From an uncultured Gemmatimonadota bacterium (lineage in GTDB: Bacteria > Gemmatimonadota > Gemmatimonadetes > Gemmatimonadales > GWC2-71-9): 10,815 nucleotides of DNA. The position numbers and the translations under genes are program-made. Location of the stretch: contig CAMLHP010000067.1 of NCBI GenBank assembly GCA_946479805.1, positions 1 through 10,815 of the forward strand. Direction: 5' to 3'. The notes beneath the pieces are model-generated. The model had not been told where the DNA came from, ran no database searches, and saw only the letters and a program-made list of their open reading frames with translations. Positions 1-6,176 of the stretch are shown here, one piece after another (the stretch's first letter is position 1; every line of letters begins with the position of its first letter).

Positions 1-700
1 TCTCGTCCCACTCCTCGCCCATGCCCAGGATGATGCCGCTCTTGGTGAGCGCATCAGGGCCGCCGAGGCGGCGGGCACTCGCCAGTACCGTGAGCGCACG
101 GTGATAGCGCCCGCCTGGGCGTGCCAGGCGGTACAGCCGCTCGGCCGTCTCGAGGTTGTGGTTAAGGATGGCCGGCTTCGCATCCATCACGATTGCGAGC
201 GCGCGCTCCGACCCCTTGAGGTCCGGAATCAGCACTTCCACGGAGGTCTCGGGCAGCCGCCGCCTGATTTCGGTTACGCAGCCGGCAAAGGCCTCTGCGC
301 CACCGTTCTCGAGGTCGTCGCGATCCACCGAAGTGATGACCACATGCTCCAGGCCCATCCGCGCCACTGCTTCCGCCAGCCTCACCGGTTCCAGCGGATC
401 GAATGCCCTGGGCGTTCCATGCGACACCGCGCAGTAGGTGCAGTTCCTGGTGCAGACGTCGCCCAGGATCATGAAAGTTGCCGCCTTGTGCTCCCAGCAC
501 TCGCCGATGTTGGGGCACCGGGCCTCCTCGCACACAGTGTGGAGGCCCAGCTCGCGCATCATTCCCCTGATCTGCACATAGTTGCCACCGCCCGGAGTCC
601 TGACCTTGAGCCACGACGGCTTCCGAACCGGCGGTGCACTCGGGATGGTGCCGGCGGTGGTGGCGGGACTGCGGGTGAGTTGAACCAGTGGTGCGGCCAA
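1..700 (-). CDS. lipA: Lipoyl synthase LipA (C-terminus cut by window edge)
   Basis: LipA is a radical SAM enzyme that inserts two sulfurs into octanoyl groups carried on lipoate-dependent proteins (2-oxoacid dehydrogenase E2, GcvH), working in the cytosol. The visible 233 residues contain both family signatures: the auxiliary [4Fe-4S] cluster motif CX4CX5C (C57, C62, C68, in CEEARCPNIGEC) and the radical SAM motif CX3CX2C (C83, C87, C90, in CTRNCTYC). They are followed by typical LipA segments such as NHNLETAERLY and LTKSGIILGMGE. The final part of the enzyme, including the family's C-terminal serine ligand, lies outside the window. I chose a TTG start because AAGGA sits 8 bases upstream, an in-frame stop lies a few codons further up, and no ATG or GTG is better placed. 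It follows the porin-like gene after 72 bases on the same strand, so it may be the last visible gene of that operon. Function is certain; only the start is debatable. Confidence 0.96.
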   Translation of the reverse strand, partial: MAAPLVQLTRSPATTAGTIPSAPPVRKPSWLKVRTPGGGNYVQIRGMMRELGLHTVCEEARCPNIGECWEHKAATFMILGDVCTRNCTYCAVSHGTPRAFDPLEPVRLAEAVARMGLEHVVITSVDRDDLENGGAEAFAGCVTEIRRRLPETSVEVLIPDLKGSERALAIVMDAKPAILNHNLETAERLYRLARPGGRYHRALTVLASARRLGGPDALTKSGIILGMGEEWDE

Positions 701-772
701 GACAGATCCTTCGGTCGTCGCTGTCGGGGTTCAGGGACCGAAAGTTAGTCGCTTTGGGGGGTTCGCGGGAGG

Positions 773-1945
773 CTAGAAGAAGAGCATGAGGCCGGTGGCA
801 ACCGCCAGCGCGCGATTGGCCGTTGTGCCGGCAAGAGCGCTGGAACTCCATGCCTGGGTCACTTCGCCCACTACCTTGAGCGACGGCGTTGCCTGCAGGT
901 ACCCGCCCAGGGTCGCGGCGCGGTTTATGGTGCGGAAGGGTGCCTCGCCGAAGGCGTTCTCGAGATAGCTGGCACCGTAACTGGCGCCCACAGTAAGGGG
1001 ATTCTCGCCCCCGCGCCACGTGACCTGGCCCATGTATCCGAAACTGGTCCTGAGGTTGGTGCTGGCAGTGTCGGACGTGCGGCCATCCTGGAACATCAGC
1101 GTCGTGCCGATTCCCTTGCCCCAGTATCCCTGTGCCGAGAGCGAAACTCCTCGCCGGCTGATGCGCGCACCTGCGTTCAGGCCCCAGGCCGTGGCAGCGG
1201 CGTCGAGCCGGGTATCACGCTGGTGCTGCGCCAGGCCGCTGCCCCAAAGCACGACGCCATTGCGTTCCCACGACGCTTCCGCCTCGAATCGGGGAAGCAG
1301 GAGTTCGTCGAAGCCGTTGTTGACGCTGGGATCGAAGATCGCCGCAGAGTACTGGAACTCGCGATTGCCAGGGCTGTGATACGCGATCTGGGCATTGAAC
1401 CCGGGAAAGATGTAGCCGAACCCGCCGTGTCCCAGTGAGGTGCCGCCGGGATTGCCGGTTATCCCTCCCACCGCGCCGGTGCCGAAAAGCGTCATGTCGT
1501 CCAGCATGCTCTGCTTGAAGAAGACCCCGACCTCGCGTCCCGCCAGCACTTCGCCCCAGGCGCCGCCGACCGTGAGGTACGCCTGCCGGAGGTCCACCCG
1601 GGCGCCCAGCCCGTCGGAATCGTCGTGGCCGCCGGCGGTCTGCACCACGGGCGCCATGCCAAAGTGCACCGACAGCGCGGTGCTGCCTTCCATGCCGCGA
1701 GCCTCGAGCACGGCGAAGGACGGCAGGTAGCCCGAGCGGACCGCGCTGCCCCTCCGCCCGACGCCAACCACTGCCCCCGGTGATGCCACGGTGCCGTCAT
1801 CCGACTCCAGCTCGAGGACGTAGAACGCCCCCGCGTTGCCGGCGAAGGTGAACGACCAGCCTCGGGCAGTGTCGATGGGCACCTGCGACGACGCCAGGCG
1901 CGGCGCCAGCATCAGGCACACCAGAATCACAAGCCAGTGGCGCAT
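773..1945 (-). CDS. Porin-like outer-membrane beta-barrel protein
   Basis: This 390-residue protein is predicted to be exported and inserted in the outer membrane. It opens with a signal peptide (MRHWLVILVCLMLAPRLASS). The rest is a long series of alternating polar/hydrophobic, glycine- and aromatic-rich strands typical of porin barrels (for example SAQGYWGKGIGTTLMF and TVGASYGASYLENAFG), and it ends in the terminal phenylalanine (LMLFF) used by the BAM machinery. The length is in the normal range for general bacterial porins, but I cannot assign a subfamily or solute. The ATG start shares its A with the TGA of the upstream thioredoxin gene (TGATG), with GGAGG four bases before it. A GTG one codon earlier is possible but too close to the ribosome binding site. 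Coupling to secreted redox-type proteins suggests a role in the same envelope process; that is inference. Confidence 0.85.
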   Translation of the reverse strand: MRHWLVILVCLMLAPRLASSQVPIDTARGWSFTFAGNAGAFYVLELESDDGTVASPGAVVGVGRRGSAVRSGYLPSFAVLEARGMEGSTALSVHFGMAPVVQTAGGHDDSDGLGARVDLRQAYLTVGGAWGEVLAGREVGVFFKQSMLDDMTLFGTGAVGGITGNPGGTSLGHGGFGYIFPGFNAQIAYHSPGNREFQYSAAIFDPSVNNGFDELLLPRFEAEASWERNGVVLWGSGLAQHQRDTRLDAAATAWGLNAGARISRRGVSLSAQGYWGKGIGTTLMFQDGRTSDTASTNLRTSFGYMGQVTWRGGENPLTVGASYGASYLENAFGEAPFRTINRAATLGGYLQATPSLKVVGEVTQAWSSSALAGTTANRALAVATGLMLFF

Positions 1946-3129
1946 CACTCCTCCAGCAATCGCTCGATGATGTCCCGGAACTCGCGCACCTGCCGCTCGT
2001 GGATCGCACCTGCCGCCGGTCCATAGAAGCCGGCATACACCTCACGCACTCGTCCGTCCCGGCCGATGAAAAGCGTTGTCGGGTACGACGTGAAGCCCTC
2101 CAGCTGAGGCAATGTGGCGGCGGTCTCTTCCACAAGATTGACGCCTGCCAGCAGCAGGGAGAAGGGGATGGCGAACTTCTCGCGGTAGCGGCGCACCAGG
2201 GCACCATCAACCGCGGTGTCTCCCGACACCTCGTACGCCAGCCCCACGATCTCGAGGCCTCTTTCGTGGTAGTCGTGCCAGAGCTGCACCAGCACCGGGG
2301 CGGCGCCGTGGCAGGTCGGGCACCACGTGCCGAAGATATCGACCAGCAGGACCCTGTCCTGGAAGCGCGGGTCGGTGCTCGACACCAGGCCGCCCGACGC
2401 GTCTGGGAAGCTGAACGTGAATGGCGCCGACGTGTCCGCCAGTGTCAGGCTGGTGAGGTCGCGAAGGTGCTGGTTGCCGGTCGAGCGCACAGCCGTGAAC
2501 GGCGTCCGGGTGCGAAGTCCGGCATGGAAGACGCCCCGCAGCGTGTCGCCATCGAGTGCGCCGGTTACGAGGTAGACGTAGGATCCATCGAAGTGCGCCA
2601 GCGCGAACGAATCTGCGGCGCCATGGCCACTGAATGTGCCGTAGTCGCCAGTGCTGGACAGAATGGTTCCCTCCATGCCATGGGCGCCGTCCCGGAAGAC
2701 CAGCACGCGGGGGCTGGTGCGGCCGGCGCTGACGAACTCGGCATCCCAGCTCCCGGCAAGCGCTCCCGGTGCCCCCGCTTCGGGCCAGCTGCCGCGCGCG
2801 GCATGGAAGGGAATGACCCGAGGTCCCCGATTCCCCACGTTGCTGTAGGTGCCCACCAGGGAGTCACCCGACCACGTGGCGCGGATGACCGCAGCGAAGT
2901 CGGCCATCTCGAAGGTCACCGAATCTCCCAGAGGCACGATGCCGGAGAAGCTCTCGCAGCTTCCGGCATTGCACAGGCGGCCGCTCAGCCTGTCGCCGCT
3001 GGTATCCACAATCATCGAGAAAGGGAGCGTGCCGCCCTCGATCTCAAGTGCGGCGCGCCATGGCCCAGCCAGGGCCGAATCGCCGGATGGGGTTGCCGCC
3101 AGGGCGGCCAAAAGCAGCAGTCCCGTCAC
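1945..3129 (-). CDS. Secreted TlpA/ResA-like thioredoxin with duplicated N-terminal beta domain
   Basis: This is a thiol-disulfide oxidoreductase predicted to act outside the cytoplasm, as TlpA/ResA proteins do when reducing or swapping disulfides in envelope proteins. Using the GTG start gives 394 residues. Residues 1-21 look like a short signal peptide. Residues ~22-216 form two tandem copies of a ~90-residue beta-rich domain. Residues ~235-394 are the thioredoxin fold with active site WCPTC (C270, C273) and the cis-proline segment SYPTTLFI (P350). This makes it much longer than a plain TlpA (~180 residues). Extra cysteines (CNAGSC) lie in the first beta domain. The GTG start overlaps the TGA of the upstream DUF1684 gene as GTGA, and its own TGA overlaps the next ATG. 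A start 20 codons further up (3189) would add positive residues before the hydrophobic stretch but would overlap the neighbour by 64 bases; I consider it less likely. Confidence 0.9.
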   Translation of the reverse strand: MTGLLLLAALAATPSGDSALAGPWRAALEIEGGTLPFSMIVDTSGDRLSGRLCNAGSCESFSGIVPLGDSVTFEMADFAAVIRATWSGDSLVGTYSNVGNRGPRVIPFHAARGSWPEAGAPGALAGSWDAEFVSAGRTSPRVLVFRDGAHGMEGTILSSTGDYGTFSGHGAADSFALAHFDGSYVYLVTGALDGDTLRGVFHAGLRTRTPFTAVRSTGNQHLRDLTSLTLADTSAPFTFSFPDASGGLVSSTDPRFQDRVLLVDIFGTWCPTCHGAAPVLVQLWHDYHERGLEIVGLAYEVSGDTAVDGALVRRYREKFAIPFSLLLAGVNLVEETAATLPQLEGFTSYPTTLFIGRDGRVREVYAGFYGPAAGAIHERQVREFRDIIERLLEE

Positions 3130-3941
3130 TTGACCGCGCTGTACCGCTCGCCCACCTCCAGCGCGACCGGCAGGGCATTGCCCCGCCACGGCACCGGGCA
3201 GGCGTAGGCCGAGCTGTAGGCACAGAAAGGGTTGCGGGCGCGATTGAAGTCGAGGCGGTAGCGGCCGTTGGCCAGAGGCACCAACTCCACAAATCTACCG
3301 GCAGGGTAGCTGCCCTTGTCGTTGGTCGAGTCGCGGAAGAAGATCTCGAGTGTGGCTTCGCCGCTCCCCGGATCGGGGATCCGCATGACGGTGAGCTGAA
3401 CGGCCGTGTCGCCCACCGGGACCATCACGGTGCCGGCCAGCGACGCCTCGACCTCCACGCCATCGGGAGCCAGCAGCCGGGTGGTCGAGGGAGCGTCCGG
3501 GGGCCGAAGCGATCCGGTGAAGCTCGCCGATGGATCGATGTCGTACCAGGACGGTGCACCCCGGGCACGTGCGGTGTCGAACACGGTGATGACGGCGCGT
3601 CTGGCAGGGCCGCCTGCCACCAGCCGGTAGCGGCCCAGGCTCACGGCCCGGCCCCGCGGCAGCGGCACTCTCCCACCCGGACCGGCAAGCGACACCGTTC
3701 CCGAGGCCGACACGCGATGGAACTCCACTCCCTCGAGCGGCAGGTCGGCGCTGTCAGGACCTATCGTCACGCCCGCACCAATCGATTGCTGCGCCACCGC
3801 CAGGTAGGGCGAAGTTGGTGCGTTGGCTAGCCACTCGCCCCACGCAAGGCGCTCCGCGGCGACCGGGCCGGTTTGTGCCGCAAGGGCCGATGGCGCCGCC
3901 AGGAGCAGCGCCGAGACTGAAAACAGGACTGGCTTGAGCAT
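3126..3941 (-). CDS. Secreted DUF1684 family protein
   Basis: This 271-residue protein belongs to DUF1684, a family without an established function. The signatures are in the C-terminal half: FFRDSTNDKGSYPAGR (residues 201-216), then LDFNRARNPFCAYSSAYACP (230-249) and NALPVALEVGE, which match the family's usual DFN-A-NP-CAY-CP pattern. The two cysteines, C240 and C248, are close together and could form a disulfide. A signal peptide is visible at the N-terminus (MLKPVLFSVSALLLAAPSALA), so the protein should be exported. The ATG chosen shares its A with the TGA of the upstream oxidase gene (TGATG) and has GGAA about 9 bases before it. An ATG two codons earlier (3947) is the alternative. Its own stop overlaps the start of the thioredoxin gene (GTGA). 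The tight pairing with a secreted thioredoxin makes the cysteine pair a possible substrate, which is inference only. Confidence 0.88.
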   Translation of the reverse strand: MLKPVLFSVSALLLAAPSALAAQTGPVAAERLAWGEWLANAPTSPYLAVAQQSIGAGVTIGPDSADLPLEGVEFHRVSASGTVSLAGPGGRVPLPRGRAVSLGRYRLVAGGPARRAVITVFDTARARGAPSWYDIDPSASFTGSLRPPDAPSTTRLLAPDGVEVEASLAGTVMVPVGDTAVQLTVMRIPDPGSGEATLEIFFRDSTNDKGSYPAGRFVELVPLANGRYRLDFNRARNPFCAYSSAYACPVPWRGNALPVALEVGERYSAVK

Positions 3942-5044
3942 CACCATTTCCAGAGCCGGCTCGGGTTCATCGCTGCCACATGCTCATGGACCGGCTCTCC
4001 CCGGAGCATCTGCTGCAACAGTTGCGCGGTGATGCCCGCGAGGAGCACGCCGTTCCGGCCGTGGCCGGTGGCATACCACAGCCCCGCAACACCGGGCGCC
4101 GCTCCCACAATGGGCAGACCGTCGGGCGTCACCGGCCGGAGCCCCGCCCAGGTGCGGTGCGCCCGGGCGGCGCCTATCGGGGGACTGAGATTCCGGATGG
4201 CGGCCCAGATGCGTTGCTGTCCCTCGTCACTGACGGAGGCATCGAAGCCGGTGTACTCCATGGTGGAGCCGACAATTGCCTCATCGCCGCGTGCCACCAC
4301 ATAGCAGTCTTCCGAATAGAGAATTGTGCGTGGCATTTCCGCCGGCCACGGCAGGGCTGCCATCTGCCCCCGAACTGGCTCCACGGAAAGCGGCCGCGGA
4401 AGCCCCCGAATGCGTCCCGACCACGCGCCCGCCGCGATTATCACGTCATCGGCCGAGTAGGTGTCGTCGGCGCTCACCCCGGTGATCCTGTCTCCCGTAC
4501 GCGTGACCGCTGCCACTTCCGTGCGTATCGTGGTCGCGCCGTGATTTCGCGCGTCTGTCAGCAGCGCATGCACAAGGGCCCGCGGGTCGAGTGCCCCATC
4601 CATGGGGGCCCAGAGCGCCCCGGCCAGTTCCCGGACCCAGGGCCAGCGGTTCCGCGCCTCATCGGCATCGAGCCAGTCAATCACCTGTCCCTGCTGCCGC
4701 TGCTGCGCTACCCGGGCCCGCAAGGTCTCGGCTTGCGCACCATCGGTTGCCACCTGCGCGATGCCCTCGCGCCAGAGGCCTATGTCGATCCCGGTGTCGG
4801 CCAGCAGTTCGGGGGCCAGTTCGCTGTAACGGTCACGGCCGGCCACGCCAAGCTCGTGGAGAGCATCGCTCTCCGCCGCCTCGATCTGGGGTGCCAGCAT
4901 CCCCGCTGCAGCGCGCCAGGCCTGGCCCCGTTCATCATCCGGATCCAGGACCGCAACCCGCCGCCCGTCCCGCGCGAGTTCCCGGGCCGCGGCAGCGCCT
5001 ACCACGCCGCCGCCAACGACGATAACATCGTAACTGATCGCCAC
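3941..5044 (-). CDS. thiO: FAD-dependent glycine oxidase (ThiO-like, DAO family)
   Basis: This 367-residue flavoprotein resembles glycine oxidase ThiO, which oxidises glycine (and some other small amino acids) with oxygen to the imine and hydrogen peroxide; in thiamine synthesis the imine feeds thiazole formation. Seen here are the Rossmann FAD-binding motif GGGVVG (residues 11-16) with an acidic residue ending the next strand (VLDPDD), the AAGMLAPQ segment (46-53), a second FAD segment AAGAWSG (204-210), and the C-terminal family motifs WAGLRPVTPDGLPIVG (299-314) and GHGRNGVLLAG (327-337). Arginines in the last two motifs bind substrate carboxylate in known members. Length is normal. The GTG start has AGGAGG three bases upstream, a short spacing; the reading frame continues upstream but the extra residues look non-coding. 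No other thiamine gene is in view, so a related amino-acid oxidase role remains possible. Confidence 0.85.
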   Translation of the reverse strand: MAISYDVIVVGGGVVGAAAARELARDGRRVAVLDPDDERGQAWRAAAGMLAPQIEAAESDALHELGVAGRDRYSELAPELLADTGIDIGLWREGIAQVATDGAQAETLRARVAQQRQQGQVIDWLDADEARNRWPWVRELAGALWAPMDGALDPRALVHALLTDARNHGATTIRTEVAAVTRTGDRITGVSADDTYSADDVIIAAGAWSGRIRGLPRPLSVEPVRGQMAALPWPAEMPRTILYSEDCYVVARGDEAIVGSTMEYTGFDASVSDEGQQRIWAAIRNLSPPIGAARAHRTWAGLRPVTPDGLPIVGAAPGVAGLWYATGHGRNGVLLAGITAQLLQQMLRGEPVHEHVAAMNPSRLWKW

Positions 5045-5119
5045 TTGCCTCCTGGACGAAACTATCTGGAACGTGCCTCCGTACGGCGATGCGACCGGCC
5101 ACTTCAGGGGGAAAAGTAA
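5045..5119. other. Divergent intergenic region between thiO-like gene and small membrane protein
   Basis: This 75-base gap must hold the promoters of the minus-strand five-gene cluster and of the plus-strand 70-residue membrane protein, unless one of them starts inside a gene. The ribosome binding sites of both genes are visible at its edges: AGGAGG on the minus strand beside 5045 and AGGGGG on the plus strand near 5105. I could not find a convincing -35/-10 pair on either strand. It is too short for, and shows no sign of, a TPP riboswitch. Confidence 0.4.
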
Positions 5120-5332
5120 ATGATCCGGACCATTCTGGGCTTCTCGGTGTTTGCCGTAGTGGGCGTGCTGGCGATGAAGCTCCTGTTCTCGCTGCTCGGC
5201 GGTGTGCTTTCGATAATCGGGACCATTCTGGTGTGGGCCTTCTGGGGATTTGTCTTCTACCTGATTCTCAAGGTGGTGGCCCCCGACACTGCGGCGCGGG
5301 TGCGGGAAACCATCACCGGCAAGCCAGCCTGA
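5120..5332 (+). CDS. Small hydrophobic membrane protein, 70 residues
   Basis: I do not recognise the family. The protein is mostly hydrophobic from residue 4 to about 53, enough for two transmembrane helices (roughly 4-25 and 28-52) with only a lysine-leucine turn between them. A short polar, basic tail follows (VVAPDTAARVRETITGKPA), probably exposed to the cytoplasm. Coding status is supported by a clear AGGGGG ribosome binding site 8-9 bases before the ATG, by the membrane-protein composition, and by the terminator-like hairpin just after the stop. It stands alone on the plus strand, divergent from the thiO-like gene and convergent with the glycosyltransferase. No function can be inferred from sequence. 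Confidence 0.75.
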   Translation: MIRTILGFSVFAVVGVLAMKLLFSLLGGVLSIIGTILVWAFWGFVFYLILKVVAPDTAARVRETITGKPA

Positions 5333-5354
5333 ACTGACGTTTCCCTGGAGCGCC

Positions 5355-5384
5355 AACGCGCCCGGCCTCCTGGCCGGGCGCGTT
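5355..5384. terminator. Bidirectional intrinsic terminator hairpin
   Basis: A perfect 13-bp inverted repeat with arms 5355-5367 (AACGCGCCCGGCC) and 5372-5384 (GGCCGGGCGCGTT) encloses a four-base TCCT loop. It sits between the stop of the plus-strand membrane protein (5332) and the stop of the minus-strand glycosyltransferase (5394). Pairing can continue past a single bulged base with GCC/GGC (5352-5354 with 5386-5388). The T tract is short on both sides, so termination may be only partly intrinsic. The position and symmetry suit use by both convergent genes. Confidence 0.85.
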
Positions 5385-5393
5385 TGGCAAGCT

Positions 5394-6176
5394 TCAGGTC
5401 GCCGGCAGCGAAGTCACCGGCGGGTCATTCGAGGAATGCCGGGTGCGGGGCGGCAGCTTGATGTCCCGGCGCGAGCGCCAGAGCGAGAGCGCGGTGGCCC
5501 AGGGTGAGGTGCGTGACGCACGCTCCCTCCGGTCCATCCGTTCCACGGAGCGCACCCGCTCGATCCGGCGCGCATGCCTGGCTGCCAGCCCCAGCAGTTC
5601 CGCGTTTGCTGCCCAGCCCTCCGACCCCAGCAAGGCCCCGGTTGGCCGATCCTTGAAGGCATCCCGCAGCGTGACCAGCCGGAACGCAACGAACCCGCTG
5701 ACAAGGTCGCGTACCCCGGGGACCCGCACCCGGCGGCCCAGCAACAGTGGAGCGGCACGCCGCACCAGCCGGTGGGCCCGGCCCGGCGTGCCGCGCAATT
5801 CGGCCTCGGCCACCACCAGGTCTGCGCCGCTCTCGATCTGCTTGACTAGCTCGGGCAGTGACGCTGCGTCGTGGGCGAAGTCGGCATGCATGAGGATAGC
5901 CGCATCGCGCCGGGGCCGGTCGGTGCGTTCCAGGGCCAGCCTGAGAAGCTCGGCTATCGAGGCCGCATAGCCCTGCCGCTCGTCATGGCGAATGACGGTC
6001 AGCGGCAGCACCCGGGCATACGGCTCCAGCACCTCGCGGGTGGCGTCAGTGGAAGCGTCGTCCACCACAAGCAACTGATACTCGCGGGGAAAGTCGGTGA
6101 ACGTCTGGCGGACCTTCCAGAGCAGCAGGCCGACAGTGCGGGCCTCGTTGTGGGACGGGATGCAGACGTAGATCAT
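5394..6176 (-). CDS. Family 2 glycosyltransferase (polyprenyl-phosphate sugar transferase-like)
   Basis: This 260-residue cytosolic enzyme has the GT-A fold of glycosyltransferase family 2, which moves a sugar from a nucleotide donor to an acceptor such as polyprenyl phosphate. The N-terminus gives the family start IPSHNEA (residues 6-12), followed by the nucleotide-binding strand LLVVDDASTDAT (35-46) and the metal-site strand ILMHADFAHDAA (94-105). In that metal site the usual DXD reads HAD, so the first acidic residue is replaced by histidine. No transmembrane segment follows the catalytic domain, unlike many dolichol-phosphate mannosyltransferase relatives, and the C-terminal ~50 residues are basic and probably unstructured. 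The ATG overlaps the kinase stop codon as ATGA, so the two are translationally coupled. The donor and acceptor cannot be told from sequence. Confidence 0.88.
   Translation of the reverse strand: MIYVCIPSHNEARTVGLLLWKVRQTFTDFPREYQLLVVDDASTDATREVLEPYARVLPLTVIRHDERQGYAASIAELLRLALERTDRPRRDAAILMHADFAHDAASLPELVKQIESGADLVVAEAELRGTPGRAHRLVRRAAPLLLGRRVRVPGVRDLVSGFVAFRLVTLRDAFKDRPTGALLGSEGWAANAELLGLAARHARRIERVRSVERMDRRERASRTSPWATALSLWRSRRDIKLPPRTRHSSNDPPVTSLPAT

Noticed and set aside
162..1019. 285-residue minus-strand frame overlapping lipA and the barrel gene
   Set aside because: Lies in a different frame across two real genes on the same strand; low-complexity and without motifs.
1999..3207. 402-residue open frame on the plus strand opposite the thioredoxin gene
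   Set aside because: It lies antisense to a gene with clear motifs, has no ribosome binding site or domain, and has the Arg/Ala/Gly-rich composition expected of a GC-rich antisense frame.
3980..5119. 379-residue open frame on the plus strand opposite the thiO-like gene
   Set aside because: Antisense to a motif-confirmed flavoprotein; Pro/Arg/His-rich with no recognisable fold.
5045..5119. TPP riboswitch upstream of the thiO-like gene
   Set aside because: The gap is only 75 bases and lacks recognisable THI-box sequences.
5045..5356. 104-residue upstream extension of the thiO-like protein
   Set aside because: It would run through the small membrane gene and into the terminator stem; the FAD-binding motif already starts 10 residues after the chosen GTG with AGGAGG before it.
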